Shown one piece after another: positions 47,216-55,866 of a stretch of 64,000 nucleotides of DNA. Location of the stretch: contig NZ_JOID01000019.1 in NCBI RefSeq assembly GCF_000719865.1, positions 66,735-130,734 on the forward strand. Reading direction: 5' to 3'. A model generated the notes under the pieces. It was not told the DNA's origin. It did not search any database and worked only from the letters and a program-made list of their open reading frames with translations. A program made the translations under genes and the position numbers. Numbering within the stretch: position 1 is the first letter of the stretch; each line of letters begins with the position of its first letter. This DNA is from Streptomyces albus subsp. albus (lineage in GTDB: Bacteria; Actinomycetota; Actinomycetes; Streptomycetales; Streptomycetaceae).

Positions 47216-47835
47216 CTCCCCTCTGGCCGGCGGCCCTGACCGACGGCGACGTCACCCTGCGCCCGATCCGCATGCGCGACCAGCGGGACTGGCGCGAGGT
47301 CAACCGCCGCAACCGCGACTGGCTGCGGCCCTGGGAGGCGACCATCCCGCCGCCCGTGGCGGGCGGGCCGGCGGCACAGCGCCCGACCTACCGTCAGATG
47401 GTGCGGCATCTGCGTTCCGAGGCGAACGCGGGCCGGATGCTGCCCTTCGTCATCGAGTACCGAGGCCGGCTGGCGGGGCAGTTGACGGTCGCGGGAATGG
47501 CCTGGGGCTCCATGTGCTCCGGGCATATCGGTTACTGGGTGGACCGGGAAGTCGCCGGGCGCGGGGTCACTCCGACGGCTGTGGCGCTCGCGGTCGACCA
47601 TTGTTTCCGCACGGTGGGCCTGCACCGCGTCGAGGTGTGCATCCGGCCCGAGAACGGGCCGAGCCGCCGTGTCGTCGAAAAGCTCGGATTCCGGGAGGAG
47701 GGGCTGCGTCCGCGCTATCTCCACATCGACGGCGACTGGCGCGACCACCTCGTCTTCGCCCTCACGGTGGAGGACGTTCCCGAGGGACTGCTGGCCCGCT
47801 GGCACCGGGTCCGGCCCGGAACAGCCCACAAATAA
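47212..47835 (+). CDS. GNAT-family N-acetyltransferase, RimJ/RimL type
   Basis: 207 residues, ATG 47212 overlapping the mogA stop by four bases. The acetyl-CoA fold is seen in DGDVTLRPIRMRDQRDWREV, GHIGYWVDREVAGRGVTPTA (degenerate Q/R-x-x-G-x-G/A loop VAGRGVT) and HRVEVCIRPENGPSRRVVEK-LGFREEGLRPRYLHIDG, the RimJ-like end with the tail-domain signature. RimJ/L enzymes acetylate N-termini of ribosomal proteins; the target here is unproven. It is the last of the coupled moaC-mogA-acetyltransferase unit, followed by an AT-rich stretch. Confidence 0.88.
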   Translation: MTPLWPAALTDGDVTLRPIRMRDQRDWREVNRRNRDWLRPWEATIPPPVAGGPAAQRPTYRQMVRHLRSEANAGRMLPFVIEYRGRLAGQLTVAGMAWGSMCSGHIGYWVDREVAGRGVTPTAVALAVDHCFRTVGLHRVEVCIRPENGPSRRVVEKLGFREEGLRPRYLHIDGDWRDHLVFALTVEDVPEGLLARWHRVRPGTAHK

Positions 47836-47986
47836 AATATGTGTTCGATATTAAGCGGCAATAGAGCACATTCTCCGTCAGCCCGCCCCGGCAATCGGAA
47901 AAAAAGTTCGAACTATCAGCCAGATCGTGCGACACACCGTGGCAATTGGCGGATGGCCTGCTGAAAACCCCTCTACCGTGTGAGGC
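47836..47986 (+). promoter_or_regulatory. AT-rich promoter region of sepX
   Basis: About 150 bp with unusually low GC for the window, including AATAAAATATG and GGAAAAAAAGTT. TACCGT at 47974-47979 could be a -10 hexamer, which would start transcription at or just before the GTG at 47987, so sepX may be leaderless. A GACAC (47931-47935), the WhiA core word, is present but may be chance. Confidence 0.4.
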
Positions 47987-49132
47987 GTGAGCAGCAGCGG
48001 CCTCATCTACGCAGTCATTGTCGGGGCCTGGGCCGCCTACCTGGTGCCGATGTGGCTCCGTAGGCAGGACGAACTCAACGAGGCTCGTCCTACGGAACGC
48101 TTCTCCACCGCCATCCGGCTGCTGTCCGGACGGGCCGGTATGGAGCGCCGTTACGCCAAGGACCTGGAGGAGCGCCACTCCGGTGAAGCGGACGACTACG
48201 TCGGCCCCGCCGAACCGGAACCGCGCGCCGCCGACCCGGAAGCGCCGACCGACACGGTCGACGTCCGGGCCTTCGCCCTGTCCGCGGCCATGCCGGTGCC
48301 CGAGTCGCTGCGCGCCGGCGACGGTGAGCACGCGCCACTCCCGGCGGACCAGGCGTCCGCCGGGCGGGACGGCCGCCGCGCCGTCTCCGTCGCCGAACGG
48401 GCCCGCCGCTCCAAGGTCCTCGCCCGCCGCCGCCGGACCACCATGGTGCTGTTCCTGGCCTTCGCCCTCGGCGCGGTCGTCGCGGCGGTCGGCGGGCTGG
48501 CCTTCCTGTGGGCCCCCGCCGTCCCGGCCGTGCTGCTCAGCTCGTACATCGTCCATCTGCGCGCGCAGGAGCGGCGCCGCTTCGCCTTCACCATGGACCG
48601 GCGGCGCGCCGAGGCCGCCGCCCAGCGGCTGCGCGAGCGCGGCCCGCGCGGTGCCCGGCAGCCGGCGAGGCCCGCCGCCGCGGACGACGCGGCGGCCGGT
48701 GAGGAGCCCGGCCCGGCGGCCGCTCCCGAGCCCGCTCCGGCGTCCCCGCACACGGCGGGCCGCCGCGCGCTCGTCGAGCAGACCGACCACGCCGAGTGGG
48801 TCGACCAGCAGCGCGAGCGCGTCCGGTCCGAGGGGGAGAGCTGGGAGCCGGTCCCGGTGCCGCTGCCCACCTACGTCACGGCGCCCGTCGCCCCCCGCGC
48901 CACCGGTGGCGTGGACCTCGACGCCCCGGACGCCTGGAGCTCCGCCCGCTCCAGCGCGGCCGGACCGTCCGCCGAGCCGTCCGCCGAGCCGTCCGCCGAA
49001 CCCCAGCCGGAGCCGGGGCCCGCCGCGCGCGAGAGCCGCCGCGAGCGCGGCCGCCGCTCCCGCGACCGGGGCCGCACCCCGCTCTTCGACCAGTACGCGG
49101 ACGAGGACCGGCCGCGCGCCGCCAACGAGTGA
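47987..49132 (+). CDS. sepX: Divisome membrane protein SepX/GlpR
   Basis: 381 residues from GTG 47987; only a weak GAGG precedes it. The N-terminus is a membrane span with the family signature SSSGLIYAVIVGAWAAYLVP-MWLRRQDELNEARPTERFST, followed by AIRLLSGRAGMERRYAKDL. Two more spans lie at about residues 145-185 (TTMVLFLAFALGAVVAAVGG, LAFLWAPAVPAVLLSSYIVH). The C-terminal half is acidic/basic low-complexity and disordered, ending RGRTPLFDQYADEDRPRA. SepX is needed for septum formation and hyphal compartments in Streptomyces; its corynebacterial relative GlpR binds the gephyrin-like Glp. The glp gene lies four genes upstream on the same strand. Confidence 0.9.
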   Translation: MSSSGLIYAVIVGAWAAYLVPMWLRRQDELNEARPTERFSTAIRLLSGRAGMERRYAKDLEERHSGEADDYVGPAEPEPRAADPEAPTDTVDVRAFALSAAMPVPESLRAGDGEHAPLPADQASAGRDGRRAVSVAERARRSKVLARRRRTTMVLFLAFALGAVVAAVGGLAFLWAPAVPAVLLSSYIVHLRAQERRRFAFTMDRRRAEAAAQRLRERGPRGARQPARPAAADDAAAGEEPGPAAAPEPAPASPHTAGRRALVEQTDHAEWVDQQRERVRSEGESWEPVPVPLPTYVTAPVAPRATGGVDLDAPDAWSSARSSAAGPSAEPSAEPSAEPQPEPGPAARESRRERGRRSRDRGRTPLFDQYADEDRPRAANE

Positions 49133-49228
49133 TCCCCGGGCCGGATCCCGGCTGTCGGCCGCGATGACCAGCGCGGGAACGGATTTCCAAGCTGCCCGGC
49201 CGGGATGCTAGAGTTCCTCACGTCGCAA

Positions 49229-49302
49229 GGGCCTGTGGCGCAGTCTGGTAGCGCACCTCGTTCGCATCGAGGGGGTCTGGGGTTCAAATCCCCACAGGTC
49301 CA
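49229..49302 (+). tRNA. tRNA-Ala(CGC)
   Basis: 74 bases that fold as a full cloverleaf: acceptor GGGCCTG/CAGGTCC, anticodon stem CCTCG/CGAGG with loop TTCGCAT giving anticodon CGC (reads GCG), T arm TGGGG-TTCAAAT-CCCCA, discriminator A, no encoded CCA. It follows sepX and is followed by a strong terminator. Confidence 0.94.
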
Positions 49303-49313
49303 CAGCGAAGCTC

Positions 49314-49349
49314 AAGAGCCCCGGCCGGAGAGATCCGGCCGGGGCTCTT
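49314..49349. terminator. Strong bidirectional terminator between tRNA-Ala and trx
   Basis: AGAGCCCCGGCCGGA (49315-49329) pairs perfectly with TCCGGCCGGGGCTCT (49334-49348) around GAGA; flanking A and T extend the stem to 16 bp. It lies 12 bases after the tRNA and could also end the leftward thioredoxin transcript. Confidence 0.88.
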
Positions 49350-49428
49350 CGCGTGCCCGAAAGCGGCCTCGCCCGGCACGCGGGCCCCGGTCGCCCGGGG
49401 CCCGTCGGGCGAGCCGGCCGCCGCCGGT

Positions 49429-49854
49429 TCAGACGGCCGGGTCGGAGGGGCCGGGGGGCTGGCTGCCGCCGGAGGCGCCGCCCTGCTGCTGCGCCGCCTG
49501 CTGCTCGGTGACGGACTGGTGGACCTTCTCCATGTCCAGGTCGCGGGCCTGGCCGATGATGTCCTCCAGGGCCGGCTCGGGCAGGGCCCCCGGCTGGGCG
49601 TACACCGCGACGTTCTCCCGGACGACCATCAGGGTCGGGATGGACTGGATGTTGAAGGCCGCGGCGAGCTCGGGCTGGGCCTCCGTGTCGACCTTGGCGA
49701 AGACCAGGTCTGAGTGGCGGTTGGCCGCCTTCTCGTACACGGGTGCGAAAGTGCGGCAGGGGCCGCACCAGGAGGCCCAGAAGTCGATCAGGACGAAGTC
49801 GTTGGCGGAGACGACCTCGTCGAAGTTCTCCTTGGTCAGCTCGACCGTGCTCAT
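49429..49854 (-). CDS. trxA: Thioredoxin
   Basis: 141 residues. The thioredoxin fold is clear: VELTKENFDEVVSANDFVLI, active site DFWASWCGPCRTFAPVYEKA, FAKVDTEAQPELAAAFNIQS, cis-Pro in IQSIPTLMVVRENVAVYA. The C-terminal ~30 residues are Gln/Gly/Pro-rich (EQQAAQQQGGASGG) and absent from classical TrxA, which makes the protein longer than the usual ~108 residues. It reduces protein disulfides with thioredoxin reductase. No sigma-R promoter match was found upstream. The symbol is generic because Streptomyces has several thioredoxins. Confidence 0.93.
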   Translation of the reverse strand: MSTVELTKENFDEVVSANDFVLIDFWASWCGPCRTFAPVYEKAANRHSDLVFAKVDTEAQPELAAAFNIQSIPTLMVVRENVAVYAQPGALPEPALEDIIGQARDLDMEKVHQSVTEQQAAQQQGGASGGSQPPGPSDPAV

Positions 49855-50065
49855 ATGTCCTACCTGCTTCCAGAGACGTCTTCTGTTCGGTCCTGCCGGA
49901 ACCCTGGCCGGCTGCCGTGTCCGGGGAACGGGCTTCCGGAGATCAGGGGGAGCCTGTCCGGATCCCGCTCATTCATGTGGCCGATTTCCCGGAGCGTGGT
50001 GAGGGCGGCCGGAAAGGGCACTCGGGACTTCCACGGGTACCCGGATACGGAGAGGCGGAACAGGG

Positions 50066-51763
50066 ATGAGCCGGACGCCGGACGAGAGCGCGGCGGGAGC
50101 GGCGGAGCCGCCGGAGGCCGGAGCAGCCGGAGCGGCGGGAACGGCCGGAGCGGCGGGAGAGGCCGGGAGGACGGGAGAGGCCGGGACGGCGGGGGAGGCG
50201 CGGGAGCGGCAGGCGCCGCCTCTACGGCCCCGTTCCCGCCGGACCCCGCCCGGGATCGGTGCGCACAGCCCCCGGACACCTCACGAACAGACGTACGACG
50301 TGATCGTGCTCGGCGGGGGCGCGGTCGGTGAGCACGCCGCCGGGAGCGCCCGTGCCGCCGGACTCTCCGTCGCGGTGGTGGAGAGCGAACTGCTCGGCGG
50401 TGACTGCTCGTACTGGGCGTGCATGCCCAGCAAGGCGCTGCTGCGGCCGGTGTCCGCGCTGGCCGCGGCGCGTGCCGTCGCGGGCTCGCGGGAGGCGGTC
50501 ACCGGGCCGCTCGCCCCGGAGCCCGTACTGGACCGGCGGGACGCCTTCGTGTCGCACTGGGAGGACGGCGGGCAGGTGGACTGGCTGCTGTCCGAGGGGG
50601 CGGAGCCGGTCCGGGGGCACGGGCGTCTCGACGGCCCGCGGCGGGTGGCCGTCCGGCCGGCCGAGGGGCCCGAGCACGTCCTGACCGCGCGGCACGCGGT
50701 GGTGGTGGCCACGGGCAGCCGGCCCAAACTGCCGGATCTTCCCGGGCTGCCCGGCGCGCGGCCGTGGACCAGCCGGGAGGCCACCAGCTCGCGGGAGATC
50801 CCGGAACGGCTGGCCGTGGTGGGCGGCGGCGTGGTCGCCGTGGAGATGGCCTGTGCCTGGCAGGCGCTCGGCTCGTCCGTCACGATGTTCGTCCGCGGTG
50901 AGGAACTGCTGCGGCGGATGGAGCCCTTCGCGGGCGAACTGGTGGCCGAGGGGCTGGCGGCGGCCGGCGTGGAGATCCGTACCGGCGTGAGCGTGGCCGG
51001 GGTGCGGCGGGCTTCCGCGGACAGCACGGTGACGCTGGTGCTGGACGGCGTCGGGGAGAGCGAGGCCGACGAGGTGCTGTTCGCCACCGGGCGGGAGCCG
51101 CGCACGGACGGCATCGGGCTGGAGACGGTCGGTCTGCGGCCCGGGGCGTGGCTGGAGACCGACAAATCCTGCCGGGTCGGTGGTGTGGCGGGGGACTGGC
51201 TGTACGCGGTCGGTGACGTCAACGGGCGGGCGCTCCTCACTCATCAGGGCAAGTACGAGGCCCGGACCGCGGCCGCGGCGATCGCGGACCGCGCGCGGGC
51301 CGGCGGGGTGCCGGAGACCGGGGCGGCCGAGGACACCGGGCGCTGGGGCGCGCACGTGGCGACGGCGGACACGGCCGCGGTGCCGCAGGTGGTGTTCGGG
51401 GAACCCGAGGTTGCCTCGGTCGGGCTGACCACCGCGGAGGCGGAGCGCCAGGGGTACCGGGTGCGGGCGGTGGACCAGGACCTGGGCGCCGTCGCGGGCG
51501 CCGGCCTGTACGCCGACCACTACCGGGGCCGGGCCCGGATCGTCGTCGACCTGGACCGGGACGTGCTGCTCGGGGCGACCTTCGTGGGACCGGGCGTGGC
51601 GGAGCTGCTGCACTCGGCGACGGTGGCGGTGGTGGGGGAAGTGCCGGTCGGCCGGCTGTGGCACGCGGTCCCGGCCTTCCCGACGATGAGCGAGGTCTGG
51701 CTGCGGCTGCTGGAGACGTACCGGCGGGGGACGGCGGTGCGGGGGACGGCGGCGCGGGGGTGA
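50066..51763 (+). CDS. FAD-dependent pyridine nucleotide-disulfide oxidoreductase
   Basis: 565 residues. After an Ala/Gly/Glu-rich extension of ~70 residues comes the FAD motif YDVIVLGGGAVGEHAAGSAR; the redox disulfide is GGDCSYWACMPSKALLRP (Cys-x4-Cys); the NAD(P) motif is RLAVVGGGVVAVEMACAWQA; FAD-binding YAVGDVNGRALLTHQGKYEA follows; the dimer-interface His and Glu are in WHAVPAFPTMSEVWLRLL. This is the class I disulfide reductase layout (lipoamide dehydrogenase, mercuric reductase, glutathione-type reductases). The CSYWAC variant is common in an uncharacterised actinobacterial subgroup, so the substrate is left open. An ATG at 50066 with AGGGATGA context is used; a start nearer the FAD motif is possible. 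Confidence 0.88.
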   Translation: MSRTPDESAAGAAEPPEAGAAGAAGTAGAAGEAGRTGEAGTAGEARERQAPPLRPRSRRTPPGIGAHSPRTPHEQTYDVIVLGGGAVGEHAAGSARAAGLSVAVVESELLGGDCSYWACMPSKALLRPVSALAAARAVAGSREAVTGPLAPEPVLDRRDAFVSHWEDGGQVDWLLSEGAEPVRGHGRLDGPRRVAVRPAEGPEHVLTARHAVVVATGSRPKLPDLPGLPGARPWTSREATSSREIPERLAVVGGGVVAVEMACAWQALGSSVTMFVRGEELLRRMEPFAGELVAEGLAAAGVEIRTGVSVAGVRRASADSTVTLVLDGVGESEADEVLFATGREPRTDGIGLETVGLRPGAWLETDKSCRVGGVAGDWLYAVGDVNGRALLTHQGKYEARTAAAAIADRARAGGVPETGAAEDTGRWGAHVATADTAAVPQVVFGEPEVASVGLTTAEAERQGYRVRAVDQDLGAVAGAGLYADHYRGRARIVVDLDRDVLLGATFVGPGVAELLHSATVAVVGEVPVGRLWHAVPAFPTMSEVWLRLLETYRRGTAVRGTAARG

Positions 51764-52118
51764 CCCGCGCGGCCGGGCGGAGGCCCGTGGCGCGGGGGTG
51801 TCCGGGCCTGAGCCGGTGGTGCTGGGGTGTCCGGGCCTGAGCCGGTGGTGCGGGAGGGCGGGTCCGGGACGATCGCGTCGGCCCCGCTGCCGTACCGGTC
51901 CGGCTTGCGTACCGGCGGCTTGGCACCGGCCCACAAGCCCCGCTTGCACACCGGCCGGGCAGGCTTACCGGCCACATGTCGCGCTGGTTCGCGTCGCGCC
52001 GGCCCGGTCCGGCCCGCGTGCCGGACCGGTTCACGGCAGCCGTCCGGGCTTCCCCCTCGGCCGTCCGGCCCGCCGCCGTCCGTCCGGCGTGCTGCGCGGG
52101 CGCCGTCCGGCCGGCCGC
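51764..52118. repeat. Intergenic region with a ~28-bp direct repeat
   Basis: 355 bp with no supported gene between the oxidoreductase and the convergent GNAT gene. The unit GGGGTGTCCGGGCCTGAGCC-plus eight more bases occurs twice in tandem (about 51795-51851). Short CCGGC-rich words follow. No clear terminator hairpin was found. Confidence 0.55.
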
Positions 52119-52682
52119 CTACCGGGCTCCGTCCGCCCCCGGGCCCGCCGCGGCCGGGCGGCGGAGTGCGGCGGCTGCCGGGTGGGCGGCCGGAGCGCCG
52201 GGGGAGACGGTGAGCGGCTTGGCGAAGCAGCGGCTGTCCGGCTCGCAGCGGTAGTAGCCGAACTTCGCGGTCGGCAGATAGCCGCAGGAGGTGTAGAGCG
52301 CGATCGCCTCCGGCTGCTTGGTGCCGGTCTCCAGCACCATGCGGGCCCGGCCGGCCTCCCGGGCGCTCTCCTCCAGCGTGGCCAGCAGCCGCCGGGCGAG
52401 ACCCCGGCCGCGCGCCTCGGGGACCACGTACATCCGCTTCAGCTCGGCGTCGCCGTCCCGGTACCCCTCGGGGCTGCGGTTCTGCGCGCGCCAGCCGCCG
52501 GTGGCCAGCGGGGTGCCGTCCACGTCGTACGCGATGAGGTACAGGCCGTTCGGCGGGTCGAAGTGGGCCGGGTCCATCTCGGTGAGATCCGGGTCGCCGT
52601 AGCGCTCGGTGTACTCGAGCTGGACGCGGTCGTTCAGCTTCAGGGCGTCGGGATGGTTGTAGCGCACGGTACGGAGCTGCAT
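52119..52682 (-). CDS. GNAT-family N-acetyltransferase
   Basis: 187 residues from ATG 52682 (MQLRTVRYNHPDALKLNDRV). The acetyl-CoA loop and core are clear: ELKRMYVVPEARGRGLARRL (R-G-R-G-L), then LLATLEESAREAGRARMVLE, then TGTKQPEAIALYTSCGYLPT, ending KFGYYRCEPDSRCFAKPL, after which a ~25-residue Ala/Pro tail follows. Large upstream open frame is not used. The substrate is unknown. It is divergent from the exonuclease gene, whose start lies 67 bases away. Confidence 0.88.
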   Translation of the reverse strand: MQLRTVRYNHPDALKLNDRVQLEYTERYGDPDLTEMDPAHFDPPNGLYLIAYDVDGTPLATGGWRAQNRSPEGYRDGDAELKRMYVVPEARGRGLARRLLATLEESAREAGRARMVLETGTKQPEAIALYTSCGYLPTAKFGYYRCEPDSRCFAKPLTVSPGAPAAHPAAAALRRPAAAGPGADGAR

Positions 52683-52748
52683 GGGCGTAATCGTACGGAT
52701 GTCCCGGCCGGCCGGGGAGCCGCGCCCGCATCCCGGTATCGTGCGCTG

Positions 52749-53555
52749 GTGCTCACTGTGACCAGCGTGAATGTGAACGGCCTGCGCGCCGCCGCCAAGA
52801 AGGGCTGCGTGGAGTGGCTGGCGGCGACCGCCGCCGACGTGATCTGCCTCCAGGAGGTGCGGGCCGAGCCGGCGCAGCTGCCGGACACCGTCCGGGAGCC
52901 GGAGGGCTGGCACACCGTGCACGCGCCCGCCGCCGCCAAGGGCCGCGCCGGGGTCTCCCTCTACTCGCGCCGGGAGCCCGAGGCGGTGCGGATCGGCTTC
53001 GGCTCGGCGGAGTTCGACGCCGCCGGCCGGTACGCGGAGATCGACCTGCCCGGCATCACGGTCGGCAGCCTGTACCTCCCCTCCGGTGAGGTGGGCACCG
53101 AGCGGCAGGCGGAGAAGGAACGCTTCATGGCCGAGTTCCTCCCCTATCTGGCAGGGCTGCGGGAGCGGGCGGCGGCCGGCGGGCGGGAAGTGCTCGTCTG
53201 CGGCGACTGGAACATCGCCCACCAGGAGGCCGACCTCAAGAACTGGCGGGCCAACCGCAAGAACGCCGGTTTTCTCCCCGAGGAGCGCGCCTGGCTCAGC
53301 CGGGTCTACGAGGAGGCCGGTTACGCGGACGTGGTGCGGGAACTGCACCCGGGCGTGGAGGGGCCGTACTCCTGGTGGTCGTACCGGGGGCGCGCTTTCG
53401 ACAACGACAGCGGATGGAGAATCGACCTTCACGTGGCGACGCGGGGGCTGGCCGAGCGCGCCCTCAAGGCCGAGGTCGAACGGGCGGCGAGCCACGATCT
53501 GCGCTGGTCGGACCATGCGCCGGTGACGGTCACCTACGACCTCGCGGGGGCGTAG
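52749..53555 (+). CDS. xth: Exodeoxyribonuclease III
   Basis: 268 residues from GTG 52749 (MLTVTSVNVNGLRAAAKKGC). The EEP-nuclease active site is intact: ADVICLQEVRAEPAQLPD (metal-binding Glu), VLVCGDWNIAHQEADLKNWR (Asp and Asn), YSWWSYRGRAFDNDSGWRID and catalytic His in DLRWSDHAPVTVTYDL. The enzyme removes 3' blocks and cuts AP sites in base-excision repair. A longer frame upstream overlaps the divergent GNAT gene and is not conserved. Confidence 0.94.
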   Translation: MLTVTSVNVNGLRAAAKKGCVEWLAATAADVICLQEVRAEPAQLPDTVREPEGWHTVHAPAAAKGRAGVSLYSRREPEAVRIGFGSAEFDAAGRYAEIDLPGITVGSLYLPSGEVGTERQAEKERFMAEFLPYLAGLRERAAAGGREVLVCGDWNIAHQEADLKNWRANRKNAGFLPEERAWLSRVYEEAGYADVVRELHPGVEGPYSWWSYRGRAFDNDSGWRIDLHVATRGLAERALKAEVERAASHDLRWSDHAPVTVTYDLAGA

Positions 53556-53822
53556 CGGGGCCCGGCCTCCGGCGCGCCCCGGCGTTCGCCGGGGCCCGGT
53601 GTTCGCCGGGGCCCGGTGTTTCGCCGGTCCCCGTCCCGTCCCTCCCGGCGCGCCCTCCGTGCCGCCTTCCCGCTCGCGCCGCCGCTCCGCCGGTCCCGGG
53701 CGGGAATCCGGCTGCACGGGGCGCGGTTTCGGACGTTCTTTCCTACGCTGGGCGGACCGGCACGGTTGTGCGACACACGGTTGCGCGACACCTCGGTCGC
53801 GCGGCAACGGAAGGGGAACGCG

Positions 53823-54665
53823 ATGCCCCGGAAGAATCTCACCGCCATGCGCCACACCCTGGGCCACCGGGTCCGCTACGCGGTGCGCCACCCGGCCCGG
53901 GTCCCCCGGTACGCGGTCCGGGCCGGCCGTGACGCCTGGCTGCGTCTCCGCTCGCCCGACCACATCGCGTACTACCGCGCGGTGATGCGCTCGGACACGG
54001 CCGCGAGTGCGGACGCGGCCGTCGGCAGCCGCACCCATGAGCGCTGGCTGGCGCTGGGGGCCCTGCAGTTCGACTACCTGGTCGGGCACGGGCTGCGGCC
54101 GGAGCATCGCATGCTGGAGATCGGCTGCGGCAATCTGCGGGCCGGCTGGCGCTTCATCGACCATCTCGACACCGGCCACTACTACGGCATCGACATATCC
54201 CCGGACATCCTCTTCGCCGCCCAGGACACCCTCGTCCGCTGCGGACTGCGGGAGAAGCTGCCGACGCTGACGCCGGTGCGCGACCTGACGTTCGCCTTCC
54301 TCCCGGACGCGTACTTCGACGTGGTGCACGCCCACAGCGTCTTCTCGCACTCGCCGCTGCCGGTCATCGAGGAGTGCTTCGCGCATGTCGGCCGGATCCT
54401 GGCCCCCGGCGGCTGGTTCGACTTCACGTTCGACCGCACCGAGGCGGAGGAACACCACGTCCTGCACGAGGACTTCTACTACCGGACGGAGACGCTGACC
54501 GCCCTCGCGGAGAGGCACGGCCTCGCGGCCCGGTTCATGGACGACTGGGAGCAGCTTCCGCACGGGCAGTCGAAGATCCGCGTGACGCGCGGACCCGGCG
54601 CGGTGCGGCGCTCGGGCGAGCGGCTCGACGGCGGGGAGACGGTGAGCGGGGCCGCTCCGGTCTGA
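53823..54665 (+). CDS. SAM-dependent class I methyltransferase
   Basis: 280 residues from ATG 53823 (AAGGGGA upstream). Motif I is RMLEIGCGNLRAGWRFIDHL, post-I YYGIDISPDILFAAQDTL, motif II-like YFDVVHAHSVFSHSPLPVIE, motif III RILAPGGWFDFTFDRTEAEE. The basic N-terminus (LGHRVRYAVRHPARVPRYAV) may contact membrane or nucleic acid. It resembles sugar- or lipid-type methyltransferases seen in actinobacterial glycosylation loci, but no neighbouring gene points to a pathway, so the acceptor is unknown. Confidence 0.85.
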   Translation: MPRKNLTAMRHTLGHRVRYAVRHPARVPRYAVRAGRDAWLRLRSPDHIAYYRAVMRSDTAASADAAVGSRTHERWLALGALQFDYLVGHGLRPEHRMLEIGCGNLRAGWRFIDHLDTGHYYGIDISPDILFAAQDTLVRCGLREKLPTLTPVRDLTFAFLPDAYFDVVHAHSVFSHSPLPVIEECFAHVGRILAPGGWFDFTFDRTEAEEHHVLHEDFYYRTETLTALAERHGLAARFMDDWEQLPHGQSKIRVTRGPGAVRRSGERLDGGETVSGAAPV

Positions 54666-54681
54666 GCAGGCCCGGGCGGGG

Positions 54682-55866
54682 CTACGGTGCCGCGGGGGGC
54701 GGGCCGTCCGCGGCCCGGGGGCCGGACGGTGCTTCGGGCCGTGCCCGCGGTGCGGGCCGGACCGCTTCCGGCTGCGCTTCCCTTTCCGCTTCCGCTTCCG
54801 TTGCCGCGTTCTCTTCCTTCGGGGCGGCTGTGCGTGCGGTGCGCCAGTCGTCCAGTTCGGCCTGGATCCGGCGTTCCATCGCCATCGCGAGTTCCGCGTC
54901 CACGACGACCTTCGCGATGGGCCGCAGCCGCTCCACGGTTCCGGTGATCCGCTCCACCTCCGCCGCGCTGAGCGGCCGGGAGGTGTCGGCGCCGGTGGCG
55001 GTGTGGTCGAGGAGACCGGAGAGGACGTGGGTGCGGAAGAGGCCGGTGAACACCTCGGCGAGCGCTTCGGCGTGCACCCGTACCTCCCGGGCGGCGGCGA
55101 GGACGGAGGCGAGCGGCACCCCCTCGTCGACCAGCGCGCTGGAAGCCTCCAGCAGCCGGCGGCTGACGTGCACCACCTCGTCGCCGTCCAGGGCGACATA
55201 GCCGAGGTCCAGCGTGGCCTGGAGGTTCTCGGTGGTGACGTCGCCCTCGAAGTGGTCGGCCAGTTCCTCCGGGGAGAGCCGGACGGGCGTCTCCTCGGAC
55301 CAGGGGACGCTCAACGCCCCCTCCAGCCCGAGGAGTTCGCGCACGTCCCGGCCGCTCTCGAAGGCGGCGAGCAGATCGGCGATTCCGCCGAGCGTGTGGC
55401 CGCGGTCGAGCAGGGCGGCGATGGTCCGCAGCCGGGCCAGGTGGTGCTCGTTGTACCAGGCGATACGGCCCTGGCGGCGCGGCGGCGGCAGCAGCTTTCG
55501 CTCGCGGTAGAAGCGCAGGGTGCGCACGGGCACACCGGCTTCGGCGGCCAGCTCCTCCATGCGGTACTCGCGGGGGGTGCCGTCCCGGCTGGTCCCCTCG
55601 GCGCGGCTCGGCGGCGGGAAGCTGCCCGTCTGCCCGGCGCTGCCCGTCTGCCCGGAGCCGTTCGTTCCGCGGGCGCCCGTCCGCACCGACCCGTTCACCC
55701 CCTGCGTCCCCTCCGCCGCGCTCACCCGCTCCGAAGCCTCCACCTGCCCGGTCCCCGTCGGCCCCGTCCCGCTCGCCCCCTCCGTCTCCGTGCCCGTCTT
55801 CGCCGCCCGGCCGGGCCCGCTCCTCCGGGCGCGCTCCGCGGTGCTGTGCGCATCCTCGTTCGCCAC
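54682..55866 (-). CDS. MerR-family transcriptional regulator with long N-terminal extension
   Basis: 394 residues. The MerR helix-turn-helix starts only at about residue 100 (YRMEELAAEAGVPVRTLRFY, RERKLLPPPRRQGRIAWYNE, then HHLARLRTIAALLDRGHTLG). Residues 1-98 are Gly/Thr/Glu low-complexity. The effector domain (DLLAAFESGRDVRELLGLEG onward) is ~200 residues long and helical, larger than classical MerR, followed by a disordered Glu/Ala/Pro tail. ATG 55866 is used; an internal start near the helix-turn-helix (about 55572) cannot be excluded. It is divergent from the monooxygenase operon. Confidence 0.82.
   Translation of the reverse strand: MANEDAHSTAERARRSGPGRAAKTGTETEGASGTGPTGTGQVEASERVSAAEGTQGVNGSVRTGARGTNGSGQTGSAGQTGSFPPPSRAEGTSRDGTPREYRMEELAAEAGVPVRTLRFYRERKLLPPPRRQGRIAWYNEHHLARLRTIAALLDRGHTLGGIADLLAAFESGRDVRELLGLEGALSVPWSEETPVRLSPEELADHFEGDVTTENLQATLDLGYVALDGDEVVHVSRRLLEASSALVDEGVPLASVLAAAREVRVHAEALAEVFTGLFRTHVLSGLLDHTATGADTSRPLSAAEVERITGTVERLRPIAKVVVDAELAMAMERRIQAELDDWRTARTAAPKEENAATEAEAEREAQPEAVRPAPRARPEAPSGPRAADGPPPAAP

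Noticed and set aside
47931..47935. WhiA site (GACAC) upstream of sepX
   Set aside because: A five-base match is too common in GC-rich DNA to be counted on its own.
49855..49980. Sigma-R promoter for the thioredoxin gene
   Set aside because: GGGAT and GGAAG words occur, but none has GTT at 18-19 bases.
51520..52731. 403-aa minus frame over the oxidoreductase 3' end and GNAT gene
   Set aside because: No family features; a frame-shifted shadow of the GNAT gene in the other minus frame.
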